Shown here: positions 17,909-27,478 of the stretch, one piece after another
How the letters are laid out: each line of letters opens with the position of its first letter
Position numbering within the stretch: the first letter of the stretch is position 1
Origin: Proluteimonas flavola
Lineage (GTDB): Bacteria; Pseudomonadota; Gammaproteobacteria; Xanthomonadales; Xanthomonadaceae
Assembly: GCF_021191705.1 (NCBI RefSeq)
Contig: NZ_JAIWPU010000057.1
Location: forward strand, 1-40,150
Reading direction: 5' to 3'
Length of the DNA: 40,150 nt
Made by a program: the position numbers and the translations under genes
The notes under the pieces: generated by a model
Database searches by the model: none
Told to the model about the DNA's origin: nothing
Seen by the model: the letters and a program-made list of their open reading frames with translations, nothing else

Positions 17909-18718
17909 ATGCTTGAAATCCCGACCCACAACTTCTGGATCGCGCTCGCGGTCACCACCGCGGCCGGCCTGGCGACCGGCCTCGGCAGCCTGCTGGTGCT
18001 GTTCTCCAGGCAGCCCAATGCGCGCCTGCTGTCGTTCGGCCTGGCATTCGCCGCCGGCGCGATGGTCTACGTGTCGCTGACCGAGATTCTCGACAAGTCG
18101 ATCCTCGCGTTCACCAACGCCTACGGCGAACAGCTCGGCTTCACCTGGGGCACGCTTTCGTTCCTCGGCGGCGTGCTGTTCATCGTCTCGATCGACCGGC
18201 TGGTGCCGAACCCGCACGAACGGCTGGAAGTCGACGATCCCTATTTCCGCCAGCACAACACCAGCTACATCAAGCGCGTCGGCCTGCTGACCGCAGTCGC
18301 CATCACCGCCCACAACTTTCCCGAAGGCCTGGCGACGTTCTTCGCTACGCTCGAGAACCCCGGCGTCGGCATGCCGCTCGCGTTCGCGATCGCGATCCAC
18401 AACATTCCCGAAGGCATCGCGATCGCGGTGCCGGTGTACTTCGCCACCAACAACAAGCTCTACGCCTTCCTGGCCTGCCTGCTGTCGGGTCTGGCCGAAC
18501 CGATCGGCGCACTGCTCGGTTACGCCGTACTGCGCCCGTTCCTGTCCGAACCGGTGTTCGGCGTCGTCTTCGGCCTGATCGCGGGCGTCATGGTGTTCCT
18601 CGCCCTCGACGAACTGCTGCCCGCCGCCAAGCGCTACGCCAAGGGCCACGAGACGGTCTACGGCCTGGTCTCGGGCATGGCCGCGCTGGCGATCAGCCTG
18701 GTGCTGTTCAAGTGGTGA
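17909..18718 (+). CDS. zupT: ZIP family metal transporter (ZupT-like)
   Basis: The 269-residue inner-membrane protein has about eight hydrophobic helices and imports divalent metals such as zinc, iron or manganese. The two ZIP signature motifs in helices IV and V are clear: AHNFPEGLATF (about 133-143) and IHNIPEGIAI (about 163-172), whose His, Asn and Glu residues form the binuclear metal site. Length and spacing match E. coli ZupT. The central loop (about residues 95-125, LVPNPHERLEVDDPYFRQH) contains His and acidic residues. No Zur- or Fur-like box was recognised upstream. Metal preference cannot be read from sequence alone. Confidence 0.92.
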   Translation: MLEIPTHNFWIALAVTTAAGLATGLGSLLVLFSRQPNARLLSFGLAFAAGAMVYVSLTEILDKSILAFTNAYGEQLGFTWGTLSFLGGVLFIVSIDRLVPNPHERLEVDDPYFRQHNTSYIKRVGLLTAVAITAHNFPEGLATFFATLENPGVGMPLAFAIAIHNIPEGIAIAVPVYFATNNKLYAFLACLLSGLAEPIGALLGYAVLRPFLSEPVFGVVFGLIAGVMVFLALDELLPAAKRYAKGHETVYGLVSGMAALAISLVLFKW

Positions 18719-18889
18719 GTCCGGCGGCGCGCGGGCTCCCCGCATACCGCGTGGAATCGCCGTGCGGACCTGGTGCGATCCCGCCGGATCGCACGTCCTG
18801 ACATCGGGATAGGTCCGGTTCCGCCGTTCCGGACGACCGGTCGCGCCTGATCGCCCAGCCTGCCTCCATCGACCTCATGGAGTGCACAC

Positions 18890-19558
18890 ATGCGACGCCT
18901 TGTCCGGGCCCTGGCCGCCCTGCTTCCGAACGTCCTGTTCTCGCTGACCTGTGTGCTGGTGGCCGCCCACGCATTCGCGTTCCTGTTCCGCAGCCATTCG
19001 CCGCACAACCCCTTTGCCGCACAGTTCGCGATCTCGGGCTGGGACGTGCCGGCGCACTTCTTCGGCGCCGGCCTCGCGCTGCTGCTGGTGCCGCTGCAGC
19101 TGAGCACGTATGCACGGCGGCATTGGCCGGCGCTGCACCGCACCGGCGGCTGGCTGTATGCCTGCGCGGTGCTGATCGGCGGAATCTCGGGGCTTTCCCT
19201 GGCGCCTGGCGCGCAGGCGGGGCTGGCCAGCACGATCGGTTTCGGCGTGCTGGCGCTGCTGTGGCTGGGCGTCACCGGCAACGGCATCCGGCTCGCGGTG
19301 ACCGGCGACACGGCCGGCCATCGGGCGTGGATGGCCTACAGCGTCGCGTTGACCGCAGCGGCGATCACGCTGCGCCTGATGCTCGGCCTGGGTCTGGGTC
19401 TGTTCCGGTTTCCCTTCGCCGCGACCTACATCACGGCGGCCTGGGGCAGTTGGCTGATCAATCTGGCGGTGTGTGCCTGGCTTCTGCGCCATCGCTCGCG
19501 GTCGGATGCGCGCGTCGCTGCCGGTATGCACTCGGTGTCTCGCCGACCAACCGCTTGA
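18890..19558 (+). CDS. DUF2306 family membrane protein
   Basis: The 222-residue protein has about six or seven hydrophobic segments and the DUF2306 pattern: a His in a helix (VPAHFFGAGLALLLVPLQL), HRTGGWLYACAVLIGGISGL, and an HRAWM motif before the next helix (AGHRAWMAYSVALT). Family members are uncharacterised; the conserved histidines suggest possible heme or metal contact, which is inference. A GGAG ribosome site 8 nt upstream supports the ATG at 18890. The last 101 bp (19458-19558) overlap, on the opposite strand, the end of the AraC-type regulator gene. The C-terminal tail in the overlap (SRSDARVAAG...) is low in hydrophobicity and probably cytoplasmic. Confidence 0.8.
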   Translation: MRRLVRALAALLPNVLFSLTCVLVAAHAFAFLFRSHSPHNPFAAQFAISGWDVPAHFFGAGLALLLVPLQLSTYARRHWPALHRTGGWLYACAVLIGGISGLSLAPGAQAGLASTIGFGVLALLWLGVTGNGIRLAVTGDTAGHRAWMAYSVALTAAAITLRLMLGLGLGLFRFPFAATYITAAWGSWLINLAVCAWLLRHRSRSDARVAAGMHSVSRRPTA

Positions 19559-20576
19559 ACGAAGCGTTGAACGTCGATTTCGAAGTGAACCCGTTGTCGT
19601 AGGCGATGTCGAGGATCGTTCGCGCATCGCGCGGATCGGCCAGACACGCGCGTACCGACTCGATGCGATGCCGGTTCACGTAATCCCAGAAGTTGCCGCC
19701 GAAGCGGCGGTTGATCACCGTCGACACCAGATACCCGGGATAGCCGCTTCGACGCGCGAGCTGCGCGATCGTCAGTGCGGGCTCGCGATAGAGTGCGTCG
19801 TGCGCCATCAGTTGCGAGAGCCGCGCTTCGACGTCCGCCGCGCGCGGGTCGTCCGCCGGCACGGGTACAGGGATGTCTGCCGTCATTTCGTCGTCGACGG
19901 GAAGCGCGACGACCGGTGGTTGCGCCAGGCTGCACCAGCCGACCACGCAGACCCACGCCGCGACCGCGCCGTAGATCAGGAAATAGTCGATGTACGGCAG
20001 ACGCAGCACGACGTGCGCCGCCGCGATGCCCCAGATGACGAGCTGGCACACCGCCATCAGTACGATCCAGCGCAGCGACCCGCGATCGGCATCGGCCCGT
20101 CGCTGCAGCTGGCCCTGCCGATACCTGTGCACCTGCACCAGCGCCGCCAGCAGATAGGCGGCCGCCCAGGCGAACTGCAGCGGATCGAACCAGACGGGCG
20201 TCCAGCCACGGCCGTCCGCCAGTGCGCCGTTCGACCACACCAGCCAGACCGCCCAGGCCGACGCACCCAGGAAACCACCGGCATGCCGGATGTCGGCCGG
20301 CGCGAATCCGCGCCCCGTCGTCAACGCGCGGACATAGATGAAGAACAGGCTGACGTAGAGAAACGGCAGCAGGCGGGTCACGTGGAACGCGTCCCGCAGC
20401 CCGTCGCCCGGCGTCGCCAGGTACGCGGCCTTGAGCGCCAGATCCGCCGCGATCAGTACGAGCCAGACCGCCAGCACACGGTTGGCCTGCGGATTGGCGG
20501 TGCGCCGCCATAGGGCCAGCGACAGCATCGCAGCCTGCGCGGCACCGATGGCGTACATCACGATCCAGAACGTCAT
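19458..20576 (-). CDS. Membrane-anchored AraC family transcriptional regulator
   Basis: The 372-residue protein has an N-terminal half with six or seven membrane helices (MTFWIVMYAIGAAQAAMLSL onward to about residue 220). A short linker leads to a C-terminal AraC/XylS DNA-binding domain (about 255-355). The first helix-turn-helix lies around LTIAQLARRSGYPGYLVSTV, the second around ILDIAYDNGFTSKSTFNASF, ending with FKRLVGETPSAYRQRR. This layout is seen in regulators that sense a membrane signal. A GTG at 20582 would add two residues; the ATG at 20576 is preferred, though neither has a clear ribosome site. The 3' end overlaps the DUF2306 gene by 101 bp, so the two messages are complementary at their ends. 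Target genes are unknown; the neighbouring DUF2306 gene is a candidate. Confidence 0.85.
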   Translation of the reverse strand: MTFWIVMYAIGAAQAAMLSLALWRRTANPQANRVLAVWLVLIAADLALKAAYLATPGDGLRDAFHVTRLLPFLYVSLFFIYVRALTTGRGFAPADIRHAGGFLGASAWAVWLVWSNGALADGRGWTPVWFDPLQFAWAAAYLLAALVQVHRYRQGQLQRRADADRGSLRWIVLMAVCQLVIWGIAAAHVVLRLPYIDYFLIYGAVAAWVCVVGWCSLAQPPVVALPVDDEMTADIPVPVPADDPRAADVEARLSQLMAHDALYREPALTIAQLARRSGYPGYLVSTVINRRFGGNFWDYVNRHRIESVRACLADPRDARTILDIAYDNGFTSKSTFNASFKRLVGETPSAYRQRRAHPTASDGAEARHTPPD

Positions 20577-20679
20577 GGGCACGGGCGGTTGAACCGGGGA
20601 CCGCGAAGCGTACCCGCGCGTCCACGAAAAAGCTCGGCGCGGGGCCGGGCTTCCAGAGGCTGTGCTGCGTCCGCGCGGA

Positions 20680-21558
<879 letters not shown>

Positions 21559-21569
21559 GGGGAGGGATG

Positions 21570-21596
21570 TTAGCAGTCGATACCTCTGACTGCTAA
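21570..21596. promoter_or_regulatory. Perfect 9-bp inverted repeat in the rpoH leader
   Basis: TTAGCAGTC-9 nt-GACTGCTAA is a perfect palindrome with a 9-nt spacer, 12 bp upstream of the rpoH ATG. It could be an operator or an RNA hairpin near the ribosome-binding region. It has no T-tract in the rpoH direction, so it is not a standard terminator. Confidence 0.5.
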
Positions 21597-21756
21597 GACG
21601 CACAGGAGTTCCCGGATGTTCCATTCACAGAACGACCTCGGGAATTTCGTTGACTTCCATTCACGTCCAGGATTGTCGCTCGTCCCGGCCGTCACTGCAC
21701 ATCCTGGAAGCGAGTCTGCGGATCGACCTGCCAACTGCGCATGAAAACAGCCGTAT

Positions 21757-24555
21757 TCAGGTCCATCCGGTCGCGCAACGGATCGTCTCGCGTGCGGCGT
21801 CGAGTTCGGGCGTCTCGACGACGATCCGGGCCCGGCGGTCCAGGGTACAGCCCAGCCCGAGTTCCAGCAGCGTGGCGTGGGCGGCCCGCAGCCCGGCGCT
21901 GGTGTCCGCGTCGAGCAGTTCTTCCGCAGCAGCGGCTTCCAGCAACAGCGGCGTGGCGCGCGGGGCGAGCAACGCGGGCCGCGTCGCCGCCTCGCGCAGC
22001 ACCAGCCATTGCAGCAGGAATTCGAGATCGACCAGACCGCCCGCGCCCTGCTTGAGGTCGAAGCGATCCCCGGCGCTGCGGTCCAGCTCGGCGCGCATGC
22101 GCCGGCGCATCGACAGCACGTCCTCGTGCAGCTTCCCGGGATCGCGCGGCGTCGCCAGGATGTCGCGGCGCACGTCCTCGAACGCGGCCGCCATGGCGTC
22201 ATGCCCGGCCACGAAGCGCGCACGCACCAGCGCCTGGTGTTCCCAGGTCCAGGCCCGTTCGCGCTGGTACTCGGCGTAGCTCGCCAGCGACGACACCAGC
22301 AAGCCCTTGCCGCCGTCCGGGCGCAGGCGCACGTCGACGTCGTAGAGGCGGCCGCCGCCGGTCACGGTGCCCAGCAGCGCGACGATCTTCTGCCCCAGTC
22401 GGGCGGCCCAGCGTTGTGCATCGAGCGGGCGCGCACCGGTGGACTGCGCATCGGCGGGTGCGTCGTAGAGGAACACGAGGTCGAGATCGGAACCGAAACC
22501 GAGCTCCTCGCCGCCGAGGCTGCCGTAACCGATCACCGCGAACCGCGCGTCGGGCAGCGCGCCATGCGTGGCCTCGAGATCGCGCCTCGCCAGCGCGAGC
22601 ACGGTATCGACCACTGCGTCCGCCAGCCACGCGAGCTGGCGTGTCGCGTCCTGCCCGGACTGGCGCCCATCGAGCGTGGCGAGTGCGATGCGGAAACTCA
22701 GCTGCTGGCGGGTCTCGTTGAGATCCAGCAGGCCGGCTTCCAGATCCGGCTGTCGCAGCGCACGTGCGCATGCCTGGACCATTTCGCCGCGCTGCTGCAG
22801 CGGAACCTCGTCGCGCGTATCGAGCAGTTCGTCGAGCAGCAGCGGATGGGCGGCGAGCCGTTCGGCGAGAAAGGCGCTGCGCGTGACCACGTCGACCAGC
22901 CGCGCCAGCGCCGCCGGGCGTTCGTCGAGCAGGGCCAGATAACTCGCGCGCCGCAGGATGTTGTGCAGCAGCGCGAGCAGACGGCGGATCGCCTGCAAAG
23001 GCCGATCGGCGGGCGCGGAGGCCTGCAGCAGCACCGGCATCAACCGGTCCAGTCGGGTGCGGGCGCTGTCGGACAGGTCGCGCACGCTGGGGGAACGCGC
23101 GAAGTCGCGCAGCGCCGCGTCGACGTCGGCGCTGTCGGTGAAGCCGGCCGCGTCCAGGACCGCGCGCGCGCCGCCCTCGGGCAGGGCGCGCCAGTAGCCG
23201 GCGAGATCGTCGTCGGCATTGGCCGCACGTTGCTGGCTGCGCACGGCGAACAGCGCATCGAATTCCTGTGCCACCGATGCGCGCACTTCGCGCAGTGCAT
23301 CGACGAGCGCGGCCCAGTCGGCATAGCCGAGTCCGCGCGCGATCCGCAGGCGATCCAGCGGATCGGCAGGCAGCCTGTGCGTCTGCGCATCGCGCAGCAT
23401 CTGCAGCCGGTTCTCCAGCTGGCGCAGGAAACGGTAGGCGCGTTGCAAGAGTGCCAAGGTGTCGGCATCGATCTGCGCATGCGCGTGCAAGGCATCCAGC
23501 GTCGGCAGCAGGCGCCGGTCGCGCAGCGCCGGCTCGCGGCCGCCGCGGATCAGCTGCAAGGCCTGGGCGAGGAATTCGATCTCGCGGATGCCGCCGTCGC
23601 CGCGCTTGATGTCGTCGGACAGTTCCTTGCGCGCGACCTCGGCCGCGATCATCGCCTTCATCTGCCGCAGGCCGTCGAGCGCGCCGTAGTCGAGATAGCG
23701 GCGATAGATGAAGGGCCGCAGCTGCGACAGGAACCGCTCGCCGGCCTCGATGTCGCCGGCGACGGGACGGGCCTTCTGCCAGGCGTAGCGTTCCCAGTCG
23801 CGGCCCTCGTGCTGGAAGTACTGCTCCATCGCCGCGAAGCTCAACGCGATGCGTCCGGCGCTGCCGAACGGGCGCAGCCGCAGATCGACGCGATGGCTGA
23901 AACCGTCGGCGGTCTTTTCGTCGAGCAGCCTGGCGAGCTGCTGGCCGAGCCGGGTGAAATAGTCCTCGGCCGCGAGCGCACGTGCGCCGCCCGCCTGCGC
24001 GGGGGCAGGCTGGCTCTCGCCGGCCGTCGCGAAGCCGTAGATCAGGTCGATGTCGGAACTGAAGTTGAGTTCGCCGCCGCCGAGCTTGCCGAGGCCGAAC
24101 ACGACCAGCCGCACGACGTTGCCGTCGGCATCGCGCACACGCCCGTAGCGCTGTGCGAACTCGGCTTCCAGTGCATCGAGCGCGAGCGCCAGGCAGGTCT
24201 CCGCCAGCGCCGTGCTGCCGGCGAGCGTGGCATCGACATCATCGAGGCCGTGCACGTCGCGCCAGACCAGCCGCGCCGAACACGCGGTGCGATATCGACG
24301 CAGCAGTGCCGGCCATTCGCTGCGGTTGCCGGCGTCGAGTACCGGCGCCGCGATGCCGGCCTGCGCATCGTCATCGAGCAGGTGCGCGAGCACGTCCGGC
24401 TGACGCTGCAGCACGTCGAGCGCGAAGTCGCTGGCGAGCGCGACGGGGCGGATACGCGCGATCGCGTCGGGATCACTGCGGACAGCATCCGGCAGGCGCG
24501 CGAGGAGACGGTCGAGATGGGCATCGAGTTCGGGCGGCAGCGGGGCATCGTGCAT
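21757..24555 (-). CDS. glnE: Bifunctional glutamine synthetase adenylyltransferase/deadenylase GlnE
   Basis: The 932-residue cytoplasmic enzyme switches glutamine synthetase off by adding AMP and on by phosphorolytic removal, steered by PII and glutamine. It holds two nucleotidyltransferase domains, each with the expected signature: [20 protein letters not shown] at about 154-173 (deadenylase half) and [20 protein letters not shown] at about 673-692 (adenylylase half). Metal-binding aspartate pairs are intact in both. A long helical linker joins them. Length is close to E. coli GlnE (about 945). The start [11 protein letters not shown] is the first plausible ATG; GACAAT lies just upstream and could be a -10 box of a very short leader. 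A large open frame on the opposite strand is a composition shadow. Confidence 0.95.
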   Translation of the reverse strand: MHDAPLPPELDAHLDRLLARLPDAVRSDPDAIARIRPVALASDFALDVLQRQPDVLAHLLDDDAQAGIAAPVLDAGNRSEWPALLRRYRTACSARLVWRDVHGLDDVDATLAGSTALAETCLALALDALEAEFAQRYGRVRDADGNVVRLVVFGLGKLGGGELNFSSDIDLIYGFATAGESQPAPAQAGGARALAAEDYFTRLGQQLARLLDEKTADGFSHRVDLRLRPFGSAGRIALSFAAMEQYFQHEGRDWERYAWQKARPVAGDIEAGERFLSQLRPFIYRRYLDYGALDGLRQMKAMIAAEVARKELSDDIKRGDGGIREIEFLAQALQLIRGGREPALRDRRLLPTLDALHAHAQIDADTLALLQRAYRFLRQLENRLQMLRDAQTHRLPADPLDRLRIARGLGYADWAALVDALREVRASVAQEFDALFAVRSQQRAANADDDLAGYWRALPEGGARAVLDAAGFTDSADVDAALRDFARSPSVRDLSDSARTRLDRLMPVLLQASAPADRPLQAIRRLLALLHNILRRASYLALLDERPAALARLVDVVTRSAFLAERLAAHPLLLDELLDTRDEVPLQQRGEMVQACARALRQPDLEAGLLDLNETRQQLSFRIALATLDGRQSGQDATRQLAWLADAVVDTVLALARRDLEATHGALPDARFAVIGYGSLGGEELGFGSDLDLVFLYDAPADAQSTGARPLDAQRWAARLGQKIVALLGTVTGGGRLYDVDVRLRPDGGKGLLVSSLASYAEYQRERAWTWEHQALVRARFVAGHDAMAAAFEDVRRDILATPRDPGKLHEDVLSMRRRMRAELDRSAGDRFDLKQGAGGLVDLEFLLQWLVLREAATRPALLAPRATPLLLEAAAAEELLDADTSAGLRAAHATLLELGLGCTLDRRARIVVETPELDAARETIRCATGWT

Positions 24556-24766
24556 CCGCGGATTGTCGCACCGCGGTGTCGACCCCGGTGCGTGACGTGC
24601 GTTTGCACGCTGGGTGTTCCACACCCCACGTCCACGCAGACCTGCGAACCGCTGCCGATCCCGCAGCAACCGATGGATGCCCGGGTGCGCAAGAGGCGAC
24701 GGCCGCCTTCGCACGCAGGTCCGGCCCCGGAACGGACAATCCCGGAGCCCGGCGGTCCGCGCTCGC

Positions 24767-24772
24767 TAGAAT
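24767..24772 (+). promoter_or_regulatory. Candidate -10 box for the HAD gene, possible leaderless start
   Basis: TAGAAT ends 6 nt before the ATG at 24779, leaving no room for a ribosome site. The placement is like the TATGCT before the RDD gene, suggesting leaderless mRNA. No convincing -35 hexamer was seen. Confidence 0.4.
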
Positions 24773-24778
24773 GCGTGC

Positions 24779-25492
24779 ATGCGCTTCCCCGTCCGCGCCA
24801 TCACCCTCGACCTCGACGACACCCTGTGGCCGTTCGCGCCGATCGGGGTCCGGATCGAGCAGACGCTCGATGCGTTCCTGCGCGCGCACAGTCCGGCGAC
24901 GGCGGCCCTGTATCCGGTCGAGAAGATGCGCGAACTGCGCACGCGCGTGTTCGCCGAGAACGCGCACCTGATGCACGACCTCTCAGCGCTGCGCCAGCTC
25001 ACCATCGAGCACGCCCTGCGCGACAGCGGCGGCGATCCGGGCCTGCTGGATGCGGCCTACGAGGTGTTCTACACCGAACGCAACAAGGTCGAGTACTACC
25101 CCGACAGCCTCGCCGCGCTCGAGCGCATCGCGGCGCGGGTGCCGGTGGCGGCGGTGACGAACGGCAATGCGGATCTCGATCGCGTCGGCATCGGCCATCT
25201 GTTCGCGTTCACCCTCGGCGCGCGCGAACACGGCGCGGCCAAGCCGGATGCGAGCATCTTCCACGCCGCCTGCAACCGGCTGGGCTGCGCGCACGGCGAC
25301 GTGCTGCATGTCGGCGACCACATCGAGATGGACGTCGCCGGCGCCGCGCGCGCAGGCCTGCGCAGTTGCTGGATCAATCGCGAGGATCGGCGCTGGGACC
25401 ACCCCACGCTCGCGCCCGACCTCGAATTCGACACCCTCACCGCCCTCGCCGACTGGCTCGATGCCGTGCCGACCGTCGCCGACCGCGCCTGA
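24779..25492 (+). CDS. HAD-superfamily phosphatase, YigB-like
   Basis: The 237-residue hydrolase has all four HAD motifs. The nucleophile motif ITLDLDDTLW (about 8-17, DxDxT) is followed by a helical cap with KVEYYPDSLAAL. Motif II is AAVTNGNAD (about 122-130), the motif III lysine is in GAAKPDASIF (about 151-160), and motif IV is HVGDHIEMDVAGA. Closest recognisable relatives are YigB-type FMN phosphatases in riboflavin metabolism; the substrate here is not proven. It is followed 28 bp later by an M17 aminopeptidase gene on the same strand, so co-transcription is likely. The gene is divergent from glnE. Confidence 0.88.
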   Translation: MRFPVRAITLDLDDTLWPFAPIGVRIEQTLDAFLRAHSPATAALYPVEKMRELRTRVFAENAHLMHDLSALRQLTIEHALRDSGGDPGLLDAAYEVFYTERNKVEYYPDSLAALERIAARVPVAAVTNGNADLDRVGIGHLFAFTLGAREHGAAKPDASIFHAACNRLGCAHGDVLHVGDHIEMDVAGAARAGLRSCWINREDRRWDHPTLAPDLEFDTLTALADWLDAVPTVADRA

Positions 25493-25520
25493 CCCGCCGT
25501 ACCTGGACCAGGTTTCCCGG

Positions 25521-26882
25521 ATGACCGACACCATGACCGATCTCTTCGTTACGACCGCGCAGAATGCGCGTCCACTGCACATCGTCGCGCGCGACGGCTA
25601 CGCGGCCTGGCGCGACGCGCAGCCGGCATCCGTGCAGGCCTGGCTCGATGCACAGGCCTTCGATGGCGCGCCCGGTGCGCTGGCGCTGTTGCCTGGCGAT
25701 GCGGGCCTCGCAGGTGCTGTGATCGGCATCGGCGATGCGCTCGATCCCGACAGCTACGCGCACGCGGTCTACGGCCTGCCGGAAGGCGACTGGCGCGTGG
25801 CCGGCGCGCACGACGCGGCGACCCTGCAGCTCGGCTGGGGTCTCGGCGCGTACCGCTTCACCCGCTACAAGACGACGGCGCGCAAGCCGGCGCGACTGGC
25901 GGTGGATGCGACAGATGCCGAGACCGTCGATGTCATCGCGGCGACTACGCGCGTGCGCGATCTGGTGAATACGCCGACCGAGCACATGGGCCCCGAGCAG
26001 ATGGACGCCGTGGTCCGCGACATCGCGCAGGCACATGGCGCGGACTTCGAGAGCATCGTCGGCGACGCCTTGCTCGACCGGAACTTCCCGGCGATCCACG
26101 CGGTGGGCCGCGCCTCGCATCGCGCGCCGCGCCTGCTGCACCTGAGCTGGGGCGACGCGGCGCATCCGCATATCGCGATCGTCGGCAAGGGCGTCTGCTT
26201 CGACACCGGCGGCCTCGACCTCAAGCCGGCCGACGGCATGCGCAACATGAAGAAGGACATGGGTGGCGCGGCGCATGCGATCGCGCTGGCCGAACTGGTG
26301 ATGGCGCGCAGGCTGCCGCTGCGCATCACCCTGCTGGTGCCGGCAGTCGAGAACGCGATCGGCCCGGCTGCATTCCGTCCGGGCGAGGTGATCGCCACGC
26401 GCCAGGGCATCAGCGTCGAGATCGACAACACCGACGCCGAAGGCCGTCTGGTGCTGTGCGATGCGCTGAGCTTCGCCGGCGAACAGTCGCCGGATGCGAT
26501 CCTCGATTTCGCCACGCTCACCGGCGCAGCGCGCATCGCGCTCGGCCCGGACCTGCCGGCGCTGTTCTGCAACGACGACGCGCTGGCGAATGCGTGGATC
26601 GCCGGCGGCGAGGCGACGCGCGACCCGGTCTGGCGCATGCCGCTGTGGCGGCCGTACCTGCGTTACCTCACCAGCGGCATCGCCGACCTCGCCAATGCCG
26701 GCTCGCGCATGGCCGGCGCGGTGACCGCGGCGCTCTATCTCGAACGCTTCGTGCCGGCGGACACGCCCTGGGCGCACCTCGACACCTATGCCTGGAACGA
26801 CAGCAGCCGCGCGGGCCACCCGCAGGGCGGCGAGGCGCTGGGCCTGCGCGCGGCGTGGGCGTTGCTGAAATCGCGCGTCTGA
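25521..26882 (+). CDS. M17 leucyl aminopeptidase family protein (second paralogue)
   Basis: The 453-residue protein is a second M17 peptidase, shorter than PepA (501). It keeps the metal-binding motif GKGVCFDTGGLDLK (about 222-235), the MKKDMGGAA block and the M17 signature [14 protein letters not shown] (about 303-316). The N-terminal domain is divergent from PepA. It ends WALLKSRV. It should be a cytosolic metallo-aminopeptidase; substrate range is unknown. Possible starts are the ATGs at 25521 and 25533; the first is used, without a strong ribosome site for either. It is probably co-transcribed with the HAD gene. The next gene is convergent, its stop only 7 bp away. Confidence 0.9.
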   Translation: MTDTMTDLFVTTAQNARPLHIVARDGYAAWRDAQPASVQAWLDAQAFDGAPGALALLPGDAGLAGAVIGIGDALDPDSYAHAVYGLPEGDWRVAGAHDAATLQLGWGLGAYRFTRYKTTARKPARLAVDATDAETVDVIAATTRVRDLVNTPTEHMGPEQMDAVVRDIAQAHGADFESIVGDALLDRNFPAIHAVGRASHRAPRLLHLSWGDAAHPHIAIVGKGVCFDTGGLDLKPADGMRNMKKDMGGAAHAIALAELVMARRLPLRITLLVPAVENAIGPAAFRPGEVIATRQGISVEIDNTDAEGRLVLCDALSFAGEQSPDAILDFATLTGAARIALGPDLPALFCNDDALANAWIAGGEATRDPVWRMPLWRPYLRYLTSGIADLANAGSRMAGAVTAALYLERFVPADTPWAHLDTYAWNDSSRAGHPQGGEALGLRAAWALLKSRV

Positions 26883-26889
26883 CGCGACG

Positions 26890-27315
26890 TCAGCGCAGCC
26901 AGCCGCGACGCGCAGCGCCGCGCGCGAACAGCCACATCGACGCGACGACCAGGATCAGCAGCAGCGGCAGGCCCAGACCGCGCAGGCCGGTCAATGCCCA
27001 GACCGGCGTCAGCGCGTAGCTGGCGACCATCTGCACGACGATCGCGAGGAACGACACCAACAGCGCCGGCTCGGCCCACCGGCGCGCGAACAGCAGCGCG
27101 ATCGAACCGGCCGAGCCCGCCAGCGTCGCGAGACCGAACACGCCGTAGATCCACAGCGGCATCGCCGCATTGATCTGCTGCTGGTCGAGCGGCAGCGCAG
27201 CGCGTTGCCCGGGCGTCATCGACACCTGCAGCACGAACACCAGCAGGCCGAACAGGTTCCACAGCAGCGCGGTCAGCGCGACCACGCGGGCGCCCAGGGG
27301 CATTCGGGTCTGCAT
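26890..27315 (-). CDS. Small membrane protein, function unknown
   Basis: The 141-residue protein has four hydrophobic helices: about 9-30 (VVALTALLWNLFGLLVFVLQ), 50-70 (PLWIYGVFGLATLAGSAGSI), 80-103 and 113-130 (GLPLLLILVVASMWLFA). It ends in the basic tail RGAARRGWLR. The segment between helices 1 and 2 (SMTPGQRAALPLDQQQINAA) resembles a pattern seen in small uncharacterised proteobacterial membrane proteins, but I cannot name the family. The start is ATG at 27315; an in-frame upstream extension has no support. It lies tail to tail with the second M17 gene and shares its upstream region with the DUF1338 gene. Confidence 0.75.
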   Translation of the reverse strand: MQTRMPLGARVVALTALLWNLFGLLVFVLQVSMTPGQRAALPLDQQQINAAMPLWIYGVFGLATLAGSAGSIALLFARRWAEPALLVSFLAIVVQMVASYALTPVWALTGLRGLGLPLLLILVVASMWLFARGAARRGWLR

Positions 27316-27478
27316 CGGATGTCCTCGGATATGCACGACGGCGGCGGCACAGGGTAGCAGCGGCCCATCCTGCCTGAAGCGGACACGACGCCGCTGAGCG
27401 TCAGGTTCCCGCGCGTGCGCTCGGCAGGCGAAAATGCGCGCTTCGCCGGGCACGCCCGGTCCTCCGCCCCGGTCCCCG

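Noticed and set aside
20577..20582. GTG start two codons upstream for the AraC regulator
   Set aside because: There is no better ribosome site than for the ATG, which directly begins the first membrane helix.
21877..25524. Open frame of 1215 codons antisense to glnE and running into the HAD gene
   Set aside because: glnE has both catalytic motifs and normal length; the antisense product has no domain.
27434..27478. Upstream ATG for the DUF1338 gene
   Set aside because: The added residues are proline- and arginine-rich and unlike the family N-terminus.
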